Origin: Paenibacillus sp. FSL K6-1330
GTDB taxonomy: Bacteria > Bacillota > Bacilli > Paenibacillales > Paenibacillaceae
Reading direction: 5' to 3'
Assembly (NCBI RefSeq): GCF_037976825.1
Contig: NZ_CP150269.1
Location: forward strand, 2,617,501-2,681,500
DNA length: 64,000 bases
This document shows, one piece after another, positions 7,831 to 15,969 of this stretch. The translations under genes and the position numbers were made by a program. The notes under the pieces are model-generated. The model was not told the origin of the DNA. It worked only from the letters and a program-made list of their open reading frames with translations, and did no database searches. Each line of letters begins with the position of its first letter. The first letter of the stretch is position 1.

Positions 7831-8916
7831 ATGTCGAAAACATTGAAGATCGGAATTATCGGTTGCGGGGGAATCGCTAATGGCAAGCATATGCCGAGCT
7901 TGAAGAAGCAGGCGCAGGCCGAATTGGTAGCTTTTTGCGACATCGCCCTAGAACGCGCGCAGAAGGCGGCTGCCGAATACGGGGTTGAAGGCGCGAAAGT
8001 ATACACGGATTTCAGGGAACTGCTGCAAGACGGCAGCATCGATGTCATTCATGTGTGTACCCCGAACGATTCGCACTCCGAGATTACGGTTGCATCCTTG
8101 GAAGCCGGGAAGCACGTGATGTGCGAAAAACCAATGGCGAAAACCGTTTCCGAAGCCAAAGCCATGCTGGACGCCGCTAAGCGTACAGGAAAAAAACTTA
8201 CCATCGGTTACAATAACCGTTTCCGGGATGATAGCATGTATCTGAAAGAGGTCTGCGAGGAAGGCGAGCTGGGCGAGATCTACTACGGTAAAGCACTAGC
8301 TGTTCGCCGCCGTGCCGTTCCGACCTGGGGCGTATTCCTTGACGAAGAAAAGCAAGGCGGAGGTCCGTTGATCGATATCGGCACCCATGCACTGGATTTA
8401 ACCTTGTGGTTGATGGATAACTATAAGCCGAAGAGCGTGCTTGGATCCACGTTCCATAAACTGGGTCAACGCGAGAATGCGGCGAATGCGTTCGGTCCTT
8501 GGGATCCGAAGGAGTTCAAGGTAGAGGATTCGGCATTCGGGTTCATCACGATGGAGAACGGCGCAACGATTATTCTGGAATCCAGCTGGGCTCTTAACGT
8601 CGTTGAGACGGGCGAAGCCAAAGCCGTCCTTGCGGGTACGGAAGGCGGAGCTGACATGAAGGACGGTTTGCGTATTAACGGCGAGAAAATGAGCAGATTG
8701 TATGAAACCAAAGTGGATTTGAATGCTGGCGGCGTCGCGTTCTATTCCGGTTCCAAGGAAAATGATGCGGACCGTGAAGCCAGAATGTGGCTGGAAGCCA
8801 TTGTTGAGGATAAGGATCCTGTGGTTAAACCGGAGCAAGCGTTTGTTGTAACGCAAATTCTGGAAGCGATCTATGAATCGGCGAAGACAGGAAAAGCGGT
8901 TTATTTCGATAACTAA
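7831..8916 (+). CDS. Gfo/Idh/MocA-family NAD(P)-dependent oxidoreductase (second copy)
   Basis: A 361-residue paralogue-type partner of the preceding dehydrogenase. It has the Rossmann motif IGIIGCGGIANGKHM, the catalytic EKPM lysine (CEKPMAKTVSEA) and the substrate-domain signature GGGPLIDIGTHALDL with its conserved catalytic-region Asp and His. GGGGAGG ends 8 nt before ATG 7831; the ATG at 7825 is too close to be the start. The 170-nt gap after the first gene is longer than usual and might hold a second promoter. The two oxidoreductases differ clearly in sequence, suggesting consecutive oxidation and reduction steps on one sugar; this is inference. Confidence 0.93.
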   Translation: MSKTLKIGIIGCGGIANGKHMPSLKKQAQAELVAFCDIALERAQKAAAEYGVEGAKVYTDFRELLQDGSIDVIHVCTPNDSHSEITVASLEAGKHVMCEKPMAKTVSEAKAMLDAAKRTGKKLTIGYNNRFRDDSMYLKEVCEEGELGEIYYGKALAVRRRAVPTWGVFLDEEKQGGGPLIDIGTHALDLTLWLMDNYKPKSVLGSTFHKLGQRENAANAFGPWDPKEFKVEDSAFGFITMENGATIILESSWALNVVETGEAKAVLAGTEGGADMKDGLRINGEKMSRLYETKVDLNAGGVAFYSGSKENDADREARMWLEAIVEDKDPVVKPEQAFVVTQILEAIYESAKTGKAVYFDN

Positions 8917-8925
8917 ATATTACAT

Positions 8926-8964
8926 CATTACTAATACTCATTACTAATACTCATTACTAATACT
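8926..8964. repeat. Three tandem copies of a 13-bp repeat
   Basis: CATTACTAATACT is repeated exactly three times (8926-8938, 8939-8951, 8952-8964) in the 70-nt gap before the TIM-barrel gene, ending 12 nt before its ribosome binding site. It is likely to vary in copy number by slipped-strand replication. Confidence 0.95.
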
Positions 8965-8986
8965 AAGGTAAACCAGGAGGTATACA

Positions 8987-9955
8987 ATGAAATTAGGCGT
9001 ATTTATGGTATTGCTGAGCGGACGTAAATTGGAGGATGCTTTGGACTATGTGGCATCCAAGGGGCTTAAAGCGGTTGAGATCGGAACAGGCGGTTATCCG
9101 GGTAATGCGCATTGCAACCCGGTCGAGCTGCTGGAGAATGAAACCGCGCTGAAGAACTTCAAAAATGCGGTGGAATCCCGTGGGTTGATTATTAGCGCAC
9201 TGAGCTGCCACGGCAATCCGCTTCATCCGCAAAAAGCAATCGCGAAAGAGTTTCATGACACATACGTAAAAACGGTAGAACTTGCCGAGAAGCTTGAAGT
9301 ACCTGTTGTTAACACATTCTCCGGCTGCCCAGGCGACCATGAGGATGCCAAATACCCGAACTGGCCCGTTGCGCCTTGGCCTAACGACTACCAAGAGATT
9401 CTGACTTGGCAATGGGATAACAAGGTCATTCCTTACTGGACCGAATGGGGTAAATTTGCCGCAGACCGCAATGTGAAGATTGGTTTGGAATTGCACGGCG
9501 GCTTCTCCGTTCATACGCCAGGCACGCTGCTCCGCTTGCGTGAAGCTGCAGGCGAAGTGATTGGGGCCAACCTGGATCCGAGTCATATGTGGTGGCAAGG
9601 GATTGATCCTGTTCAAGCGATTCAAATTTTGGGCCGCGAAGGGGCGATCCACCACTTCCACGCGAAGGATACAAGCATTGACCCGATCAACGTGAACAAG
9701 CACGGTCTGACCGATATGCAGTCTTATGCCAACATGCTGGATCGCGCATGGCAGTTCCGCAGCGTAGGCTATGGACATGATGTGAAGGAATGGGCTGATA
9801 TGATGAGTGCCCTTCGTCTGGTTGGATATGATTATGTCGTAAGTATTGAACATGAAGATGGATTGATGTCCATCGAAGAAGGCTTCTCCAAAGCGGTGCA
9901 AAACCTTCAGCAAGTGCTGATCGAAGAGCCGCTTGGGGACATGTGGTGGGTCTAA
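8987..9955 (+). CDS. Sugar phosphate isomerase/epimerase (xylose-isomerase-like TIM barrel)
   Basis: A 322-residue AP-endonuclease-2 / xylose-isomerase-like TIM barrel protein. Characteristic strands carrying metal-binding residues are visible: VGLELHGG (Glu), GANLDPSHMWWQGID (Asp, His), HHFHAKDT (His, Asp) and VVSIEHEDG (Glu). This family isomerises or epimerises keto sugars using a divalent metal. The ATG follows CCAGGAGG. Third gene in the operon, between the Gfo/Idh pair and the ThuA-like gene; probably acts on the oxidised sugar they form. Confidence 0.9.
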   Translation: MKLGVFMVLLSGRKLEDALDYVASKGLKAVEIGTGGYPGNAHCNPVELLENETALKNFKNAVESRGLIISALSCHGNPLHPQKAIAKEFHDTYVKTVELAEKLEVPVVNTFSGCPGDHEDAKYPNWPVAPWPNDYQEILTWQWDNKVIPYWTEWGKFAADRNVKIGLELHGGFSVHTPGTLLRLREAAGEVIGANLDPSHMWWQGIDPVQAIQILGREGAIHHFHAKDTSIDPINVNKHGLTDMQSYANMLDRAWQFRSVGYGHDVKEWADMMSALRLVGYDYVVSIEHEDGLMSIEEGFSKAVQNLQQVLIEEPLGDMWWV

Positions 9956-9998
9956 CAGCGTAGAGTAAGCCGAATAAGCAATTAGGGGGAACAGCAAC

Positions 9999-10721
9999 AT
10001 GCTTAACGTAACCATTTGGAATGAATTCGTGCACGAGAAAATCCATGACGAGGTTCGCAGCGTTTACCCGACAGGGATTCATACAGCATTGGCGGAGGGT
10101 CTGCAAAATCCGGATTTTGTCATCAGAACGGCAACGCTCGACCAGCCGGAGCATGGATTGACGGACGATGTACTGGATTCAACCGATGTGCTGTTGTGGT
10201 GGGGGCATATGGCTCATGACCAGGTTAGTGATGAAATCGTAAACAAGGTCGTTAAACGCGTGCAGGATGGGATGGGGCTGATCGTTCTTCATTCCGGACA
10301 TTTTTCCAAGCCGTTCAAAGCGTTAATGGGTACGAGTTGTGATTTGAAATGGCGCGAAGCAGGGGAACAAGAGATTATTTGGAGCGTGAATCCAACGCAT
10401 CCGATCGCGGCGGGAATTACAGGTCCGATCATCATCGAGCACGAGGAAATGTACGGGGAATTCTTCGATATTCCAGCCCCAGATGAGCTGGTATTTGTCA
10501 GCAATTTCGAAGGCGGCGAAGTATTCCGGAGCGGTTGCACGTTCAAGCGCGGTCATGGGAACATATTCTACTTCCGTCCGGGGCATGAGACCTATCCAAC
10601 CTACTACAACCCCGAAGTGCTGAAAGTGATCACCAATGCGATTAACTGGGCTTATTCCACGGCAGGCAAGCAAACCTTCGGCAACAGTCAGCCGGTTCGT
10701 GCGCTTCCCGTTTTAGTCTAA
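9999..10721 (+). CDS. ThuA-like domain protein (trehalose-utilisation type)
   Basis: A 240-residue class-I-glutamine-amidotransferase-like ThuA domain protein. Typical segments are [11 protein letters not shown] at the start, [29 protein letters not shown] and [19 protein letters not shown]. ThuA proteins take part in conversion of 3-keto disaccharides and related sugars, although the exact reaction is unsettled. Its presence with two Gfo/Idh enzymes and a TIM-barrel enzyme matches clusters that degrade disaccharides through keto intermediates. Last gene of the operon; a terminator follows. Confidence 0.88.
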   Translation: MLNVTIWNEFVHEKIHDEVRSVYPTGIHTALAEGLQNPDFVIRTATLDQPEHGLTDDVLDSTDVLLWWGHMAHDQVSDEIVNKVVKRVQDGMGLIVLHSGHFSKPFKALMGTSCDLKWREAGEQEIIWSVNPTHPIAAGITGPIIIEHEEMYGEFFDIPAPDELVFVSNFEGGEVFRSGCTFKRGHGNIFYFRPGHETYPTYYNPEVLKVITNAINWAYSTAGKQTFGNSQPVRALPVLV

Positions 10722-10755
10722 GCTATGAGCAGCATTTTTTAAAAAGCAATGAGTT

Positions 10756-10795
10756 CACGAGTCGTTCAGGGTGTAGTCCTTGAGCGGCTCGTTTT
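10756..10795 (+). terminator. Terminator of the sugar catabolic operon
   Basis: ACGAGTCGTTCAGGG at 10756-10770 pairs, apart from two G-T positions, with CCTTGAGCGGCTCGT at 10777-10791, followed by TTT. Confidence 0.82.
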
Positions 10796-10897
10796 ATCGT
10801 TAATGATGAATGTTCACGGAAATGTTTTTGCCGGCTAGGGATAGAATATACCTAAGTATGGGGTATTGTATGATATACAAGAAGGGGGGCTGTACAC

Positions 10898-11566
10898 ATG
10901 AGTGAAGTACAAAGCGCACCTGTAGATCCCGCAACCATCGCCATATGCCAGGCCAAGCTGGCCCATCAACCCGTTGAGGGCTTCCTGCTCGGAAGGGGAG
11001 TCCGCTTCGCCAAAATTATGTTTATTGGAGAAGCACCCGGGGCCCATGAGGTTCTGGAAGGCTTACCTTTTGTAGGGCAGGCCGGACAAGAGATGAACGC
11101 CTACCTGGAACGCCTGAACCTGACCCGGGAGCAAGTGTATATTACCAGTGCCATGAGAAGCCGGCCTTATAAGGAAAAGGTAATCGTGAGGTCCACGGGC
11201 GAGAGTGTCATCAGCCGTTCCAATCGCACACCGACGAAGGCGGAAATATTGGCCCATGCACCTTTGCTTGATGAAGAGATTCGATGGGTTCGCCCGCACA
11301 TTATTGCACCCATGGGAAATACGGCGCTGCACCGGTTAATCGGAAGCCATGAAACGGTGACATCGCTGCACGGCAAACTGATGGAGGGGCCGGTCCAGCA
11401 AGCAACCGATCCGGAGAATCCAGATAGGGGTTATATGTTCTCGGCGGAAACCTATAAGATATTCCCTCTATTCCATCCAGCGGCGGTACTGTATAATAGG
11501 AAATTATCCACTTGGATCGAGAAAGATTTGGATATTTTGGCTCGTATATTATGGGATAAGCGCTGA
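10898..11566 (+). CDS. Uracil-DNA-glycosylase superfamily protein lacking Fe-S cysteines
   Basis: A 222-residue protein of the family 4/5-like uracil-DNA glycosylase superfamily. It has the catalytic motif IGEAPGAHEVLEGLPFVG (about residues 46-63), the VYITSAMRSRP strand and the second motif FHPAAVLYNR near residue 190. Typical family 4 enzymes bind a 4Fe-4S cluster through four cysteines. Here only one cysteine is present (Cys17); positions that are usually Cys read Ser (AMRSRP) and His (ILAHAP). So the protein either folds without the cluster or has a changed role. It is a single gene with its own ribosome binding site (AGGGGGG). Activity on uracil is plausible but not certain. Confidence 0.85.
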   Translation: MSEVQSAPVDPATIAICQAKLAHQPVEGFLLGRGVRFAKIMFIGEAPGAHEVLEGLPFVGQAGQEMNAYLERLNLTREQVYITSAMRSRPYKEKVIVRSTGESVISRSNRTPTKAEILAHAPLLDEEIRWVRPHIIAPMGNTALHRLIGSHETVTSLHGKLMEGPVQQATDPENPDRGYMFSAETYKIFPLFHPAAVLYNRKLSTWIEKDLDILARILWDKR

Positions 11567-11593
11567 TTTTATGGGAAAAAGGGGCTAGGTGGT

Positions 11594-11645
11594 TTTCAGT
11601 TTCTCGGAAATGTGCTAAAATGAAACATACTTACAATTCGTAAGT
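11594..11645 (+). promoter_or_regulatory. Promoter and palindromic operator of the HxlR regulator
   Basis: TTTCAG (11594-11599) and TAAAAT (11616-11621), 16 bp apart, form a promoter. A perfect palindrome ACTTAC-N5-GTAAGT lies at 11629-11645, directly over the predicted start. The position suggests autorepression by the encoded HxlR/YodB-like protein. Confidence 0.65.
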
Positions 11646-11713
11646 TTTCTAGATTTTTAATTAAGCTTATGAATTTCTATAAACAAGGTGACTTCGTAAA
11701 GAGGTGAAGGGAT

Positions 11714-12034
11714 ATGGAAGTTACAAATGTTACGATGTGTCCCCGTTTTGAATCTGCATTTTCTTTTCTGGGCAAACGGTGGAACGGTTTGATTATTCAA
11801 ACGTTGATGAGCGGGCCTAAGCGCTTTAAGGATATTTCGAATTTGATTCCGTCCATGAGCGATAAGATGCTCTCTGAGCGGATGAAGGATTTGGAATGCG
11901 AAGGCATTTTGATTCGCCATGTTTATCCTGAAACACCGGTACGTATTGAATATGAACTGACTGAAAAAGGCAAGGCACTTCGTCCGGTGATGGAGCAAAT
12001 TTCATTCTGGGCGGAACAATGGGTCGAAAGATGA
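11714..12034 (+). CDS. HxlR-family transcriptional regulator (YodB/CatR-like redox type)
   Basis: A 106-residue winged-helix HxlR-family DNA-binding protein. The family core is seen in FLGKRWNGLIIQTLMSGPKRFKDI, SDKMLSERMKDLECEGILIRHVYPETPVRIEYELTEKG. A conserved cysteine near the N-terminus (Cys9 in MCPRFE) is in the position of the redox-sensing Cys6 of Bacillus YodB and CatR, which respond to quinones, diamide and other electrophiles; a second Cys is in DLECEG. The palindrome over its own promoter suggests autoregulation. No quinone-detoxifying enzyme is directly adjacent, so the target genes are probably elsewhere. Confidence 0.9.
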   Translation: MEVTNVTMCPRFESAFSFLGKRWNGLIIQTLMSGPKRFKDISNLIPSMSDKMLSERMKDLECEGILIRHVYPETPVRIEYELTEKGKALRPVMEQISFWAEQWVER

Positions 12035-12061
12035 GTCATCTTAAGACTCCCCTTGATGATT

Positions 12062-12100
12062 AAACCCTGGCATGAGACATCCTCATTTCAGGGTTTTTTT
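12062..12100 (+). terminator. Intrinsic terminator after the HxlR gene
   Basis: AAACCCTG at 12062-12069 pairs with CAGGGTTT at 12089-12096, with an inner ATGAG / CTCAT stem, followed by a run of T residues. Confidence 0.85.
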
Positions 12101-12215
12101 CTAAATGGAAGTATGATTCCTGTTTCTTTACGGTAAGAATAGGTGGACATGCACCAAGCGGACGCAGCTGCTATATGATGTAAAAAACCCAGCAGCATAT
12201 CAAGGAGGCGAGCCC

Positions 12216-12893
12216 ATGACCAAGCGAACGTATATCTCCCGTTTTCATTATGGACAAGAGGACATCTCAGAACTTGAAAACGCTTCATTAAAAGTGCTTC
12301 ATATTTTTGAGAAGACCAAACGGATGCTGAGCCAGTATGTGCCGGATTCCTTGTGGTTAGCTGCGTCTGGAACAAGCCCGGAATCTGCAGAATCCGTTAG
12401 CCATAGCGGTGCCGATGCTGTTGATATGTTTCAGAAATGGGTCAAAGCCCCCGGCGGATGGAAGTTCATTGGTTATGAAACCGATCGATTTCATGCGTCC
12501 ACCGGGCAGAATATAGGACGAACGGGAAGATTTCTGCAGATGATCATCTGGTCACTCTATGAGAAAATCGTAATGCTGCATCCTTTCCTTGGCAGCGAGC
12601 CGTTTTTTGACGGGGAAGAGCTGGATGTGATCGCAAATTATTTTGTGCCTACGTATATCAGCGCCGTACCGTTGGTGGAACAAGGAAAAGCCTTTAAGAC
12701 TATTCAGGCGGGCATCGTTCTATATCAGGAGCATATCCAGGCACCTGCCGTCATTATGCAATCGGATCGAGGCTTATTGGAGGGGAACTGGATGACCGGG
12801 GTGAACCTGGACGCGAAGGGATTTGCCGGGATTCGCCCTTATTTGAAAGTTCCTAGCGGCGAACGAGCCTATATGGAAGCCGATATTATATAG
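12216..12893 (+). CDS. Hypothetical protein, 225 residues
   Basis: Not recognised. It is a soluble protein with no signal peptide and no clear membrane segment (a mildly hydrophobic stretch lies at LQMIIWSLYEKIVMLHPFL). It starts MTKRTYISRFHYGQEDISEL with a good AAGGAGG ribosome binding site. Aromatic residues are frequent. It stands alone between the HxlR gene and the nir operon; a hairpin (ATAACCTTGTTC / GGACAGGGTTAT) near 12909-12938 may terminate it. No functional statement is justified. Confidence 0.75.
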   Translation: MTKRTYISRFHYGQEDISELENASLKVLHIFEKTKRMLSQYVPDSLWLAASGTSPESAESVSHSGADAVDMFQKWVKAPGGWKFIGYETDRFHASTGQNIGRTGRFLQMIIWSLYEKIVMLHPFLGSEPFFDGEELDVIANYFVPTYISAVPLVEQGKAFKTIQAGIVLYQEHIQAPAVIMQSDRGLLEGNWMTGVNLDAKGFAGIRPYLKVPSGERAYMEADII

Positions 12894-12969
12894 AGAGCAA
12901 GCCTCCTCATAACCTTGTTCGATGTGGACAGGGTTATTTGGCATTTTTATTTTAAATTTTAATGATTTA

Positions 12970-13019
12970 TGTGAAATATATCACAAAAATTAATGCGATC
13001 AGACGATATAATTTATGTG
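12970..13019 (+). promoter_or_regulatory. nirB promoter with Fnr-type palindrome at -41.5
   Basis: A perfect TGTGA-N6-TCACA palindrome at 12970-12985 (centre 12977.5) and a consensus TATAAT at 13007-13012 predict a start near 13019, 41.5 bp from the centre. There is no good -35, as expected for an activator-dependent class II promoter. Confidence 0.82.
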
Positions 13020-13071
13020 AAAGCAACGGAATACCACGATCTAGATAAATGTGTTGGGGAGGAATCAATCG

Positions 13072-15510
13072 ATGTCCAATATAAAGAGAGAAAAGTTAGT
13101 TGTCATCGGCAACGGTATTGCCGGGATTAGTACGGTCGAGCAAATCATTAAATTGGGTGGGAATTTTGACATCACCGTCATTGGACAGGAGCCTCATCCG
13201 AATTATAACCGCATCATGCTGTCGTATGTGTTGGAAGGCAGCAAAACCTTGAATGATATTGTATTGAATGATTGGAAATGGTACGAGGATAACCATATCA
13301 CTCTGCACACGGATGCCACTGTAACTGCCATCGATGGGGAACGCAAGGTCGTGACCGCCGACAACGGATTGACTGTGCCTTATGACAAAGTCATGATAGC
13401 AACGGGCTCGAAGCCCTTTATTTTACCCGTGCCGGGCAGTGACAAAGAAGGCGTTATCGGTTTCCGAAACATTGCCGATTGCACGCAGATGCTTCAAGCC
13501 GCTAAGGCGTACAAGAAAGCGGCTGTCATTGGCGGGGGACTTCTGGGTCTGGAAGCTGCCAAGGGATTGGTTAGCCTGGGCATGGAGGTGACGGTGGTTC
13601 ATCTCATGCAGGATTTGATGGAGAGCCAGTTGGATTCGATGGCATCCGGCATGCTGAAAAGGGAGCTTGAACAGCAGGGTATCAACTTCTTATTAGGCAA
13701 ACAAACAACCGAAATATTGGGAGATACCAGAGTTACGGGACTCCGCTTCAAGGATGGGGATGAGCTTGATGCCGACCTGGTGGTCATGGCAGTGGGCATC
13801 AGAGCGAACACCGAGATCGCTAAAGCGAGCGGGATCGAAGTGAACCGGGGAATCGTCGTTAATGATTATCTTCAGACTTCCTGGCCGGATGTGTATGCGG
13901 TCGGCGAATGCTGCGAGCATCGGGGCGCGTGCTACGGCCTGGTTGCACCGTTGTTCGAGCAGGGACAGGTATTGGCGAAGCATCTATGCGGTGTGGAAGG
14001 CAAGCCTTACGAGGGAAGCATTGTATCGACGAAGTTGAAAATCAGCGGTGTGGATGTATTCTCTGCCGGAGAATTCATGGAGCAAGCCGAGCACTCGGTG
14101 ATCACCGCAAAAGATGATTGGCGCAAGACCTATAAGAAAATATTAATTCGCGACAATATCATCGTTGGGGCGATATTGTTCGGAGATGTGAGCGATTCGG
14201 CAAGCCTTCAATCCATGATTCGGAAAAAGACAGCCATGACGGATGAGATTTACGATTCGATCATGGGTACTGACAGCGCAGGAACAGGAAATGGCAAGGC
14301 ATTTTCACTGGAGAAGATGCCCGATGATGAAATCGTGTGCGGCTGCAACGGCGTAACCAAAAAAGCCATTGTGGATGCCATTACTCTACAGGGTTTTACG
14401 ACAGTGGATGAGATTAAAGCTTGCACAGGAGCTACCCGCTCGTGTGGCGGCTGTAAACCTGTCGTGGAGCAAATACTCCAGAGCGTATTGGGCGATGGCT
14501 TTAAGGCGGCAGGCAAACAAGGCATATGCTCGTGCACAACGCTTGATCGGGACGAGATTGTCGCCGAAATCCGTGCCAAAGGACTCAAGACAACGAAAGA
14601 AGTCATGCATGTTCTAAACTTCAGCAATCCGGAAGGCTGCTCGAAATGCCGCCCGGCCATTCATTATTATCTGGCGATGCTGAACCCGGTAACCCATCAA
14701 GAAGAGAGGGAATCCCGTTTTGTCAACGAACGGATGAACGCCAACATTCAGAAAGACGGCACGTACACGGTCGTCCCAAGAATGTACGGCGGCGTTACCA
14801 CACCGGAGGATTTGAAGAAAATCGCGGATGTATCGCTTAAATATAATGTGAAGGTTGTAAAGGTTACCGGCGGACAGCGTCTGGACCTCATCGGTGTTAA
14901 GAAGGAAGATTTACCGAGCGTTTGGGAAGAGCTCGATATGCCGTCGGGTTATGCTTATGCCAAATCGCTGCGGACCGTGAAGACCTGTGTAGGTTCCCAA
15001 TTTTGCCGTTTCGGTACGCAGGATTCGATGGGCATGGGGGCATTCCTCGAGGAAAAATTCGAGAGACTGGATTTCCCGGCGAAATTTAAATTGGCGGTCA
15101 ACGGGTGTCCGCGAAACTGTGCCGAGTCGTGCACGAAAGATATCGGGATCGTAGGCAATGACGGTGGATGGGAAATATTCGTTGGAGGCAACGGCGGAAC
15201 GAAGGCACGTCTGGCTGATTCGTTCTGCAAAGTGAAAACGGATGAAGAGCTGGTCGAAATCTGTGGAGCCTTGATGCAGTATTACCGTGAAACCGGCAAG
15301 TACCTGGAGAGAACATCGGAGTGGGTAGAGCGCTTGGGACTGGAACAAATCCGAGCGGTTATCCTGGACGATACCAAGCAGCGTAAGGAACTGGTGGAGA
15401 GAATCGAGCTTGCCTTGCAGCAAGTCGAGGATCCGTGGAAGAAAGTGCTGAACGACGAGAAGCTGCGCAATACGTTATTTGAGGATGCAAAACCGGTCAG
15501 CAGCAAATAA
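13072..15510 (+). CDS. nirB: NAD(P)H nitrite reductase, large subunit
   Basis: Reduces nitrite to ammonium in the cytoplasm using NAD(P)H, FAD, Fe-S centres and siroheme. Domains in order: FAD/NAD-dependent oxidoreductase (about residues 5-320, VVIGNGIAGISTVEQ and GGGLLGLEAA), two BFD-like [2Fe-2S] segments (CGCNGV...CGGCKP and CSCTT...CSKCRP, about 415-530), sulfite/nitrite reductase ferredoxin-like half-domain (about 545-610), and the siroheme/4Fe-4S domain (about 620-770) with the cysteine pattern CVGSQFCRFG ... NGCPRNCAESC. Length of 812 residues is usual. The ATG at 13072 has GGGGAGG 9 nt upstream; the longer in-frame start at 13051 lacks a site. First gene of nirBDC behind an Fnr-type promoter, so an anaerobic rather than purely assimilatory role is likely. 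Confidence 0.97.
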   Translation: MSNIKREKLVVIGNGIAGISTVEQIIKLGGNFDITVIGQEPHPNYNRIMLSYVLEGSKTLNDIVLNDWKWYEDNHITLHTDATVTAIDGERKVVTADNGLTVPYDKVMIATGSKPFILPVPGSDKEGVIGFRNIADCTQMLQAAKAYKKAAVIGGGLLGLEAAKGLVSLGMEVTVVHLMQDLMESQLDSMASGMLKRELEQQGINFLLGKQTTEILGDTRVTGLRFKDGDELDADLVVMAVGIRANTEIAKASGIEVNRGIVVNDYLQTSWPDVYAVGECCEHRGACYGLVAPLFEQGQVLAKHLCGVEGKPYEGSIVSTKLKISGVDVFSAGEFMEQAEHSVITAKDDWRKTYKKILIRDNIIVGAILFGDVSDSASLQSMIRKKTAMTDEIYDSIMGTDSAGTGNGKAFSLEKMPDDEIVCGCNGVTKKAIVDAITLQGFTTVDEIKACTGATRSCGGCKPVVEQILQSVLGDGFKAAGKQGICSCTTLDRDEIVAEIRAKGLKTTKEVMHVLNFSNPEGCSKCRPAIHYYLAMLNPVTHQEERESRFVNERMNANIQKDGTYTVVPRMYGGVTTPEDLKKIADVSLKYNVKVVKVTGGQRLDLIGVKKEDLPSVWEELDMPSGYAYAKSLRTVKTCVGSQFCRFGTQDSMGMGAFLEEKFERLDFPAKFKLAVNGCPRNCAESCTKDIGIVGNDGGWEIFVGGNGGTKARLADSFCKVKTDEELVEICGALMQYYRETGKYLERTSEWVERLGLEQIRAVILDDTKQRKELVERIELALQQVEDPWKKVLNDEKLRNTLFEDAKPVSSK

Positions 15511-15604
15511 AAGAGGGAGGAATCTACTTCCTCTTGCCGCCTGAACATGGAGAGTTTTTCGCAGTATGGATGGGGATAGAAAAGAGAAGTGGAGGTCGAA
15601 TGTT

Positions 15605-15922
15605 ATGGAAACTGGAAAATTTATTACGGTAGGGAATGAACATGATTTTCTATCACAGATCGGAAGGGTGGTCCAACTCGGAGATCGGGAGATTGCCGTC
15701 TTCCAGACTTCGGATCATCAATGGTTTGCGCTGGACAATCAAAGCCCTCATCCCAAAGGTGGGCCACTCTCGGAAGCCATTGTATCCGGGCACTACATCT
15801 ACGATCCGTTATATGACTGGAAAATTGAGCTTTCAACCGGGCTCGTACAGGCTCCGGATAAGGGTCAGGTTCGTGTATACCCGATTCGCGCCGTGGACGG
15901 AAAGGTTGAGGTGGGTGTTTAA
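15605..15922 (+). CDS. nirD: Nitrite reductase small subunit, Rieske-like fold without cluster ligands
   Basis: The 105-residue NirD partner of NirB. The protein has the Rieske-type fold order, with QSPHPKGGPLSEAIVSG and YIYDPLYDWKIEL, but the usual Cys-x-His and Cys-x-x-His ligands read Ser-x-His and Asp-x-x-Tyr. It therefore cannot bind a [2Fe-2S] cluster, as in E. coli NirD, and presumably acts structurally or in assembly. GGAGG lies 9 nt before ATG 15605. The gene sits between nirB and nirC. Confidence 0.93.
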   Translation: METGKFITVGNEHDFLSQIGRVVQLGDREIAVFQTSDHQWFALDNQSPHPKGGPLSEAIVSGHYIYDPLYDWKIELSTGLVQAPDKGQVRVYPIRAVDGKVEVGV

Positions 15923-15969
15923 GGCCAGCAATCGCATAATAAACAGACGAAATCAAGGGGTGGTATCCC

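Noticed and set aside
8926..8964. Short CRISPR-like array
   Set aside because: The units are directly adjacent with no spacers and no cas genes are near.
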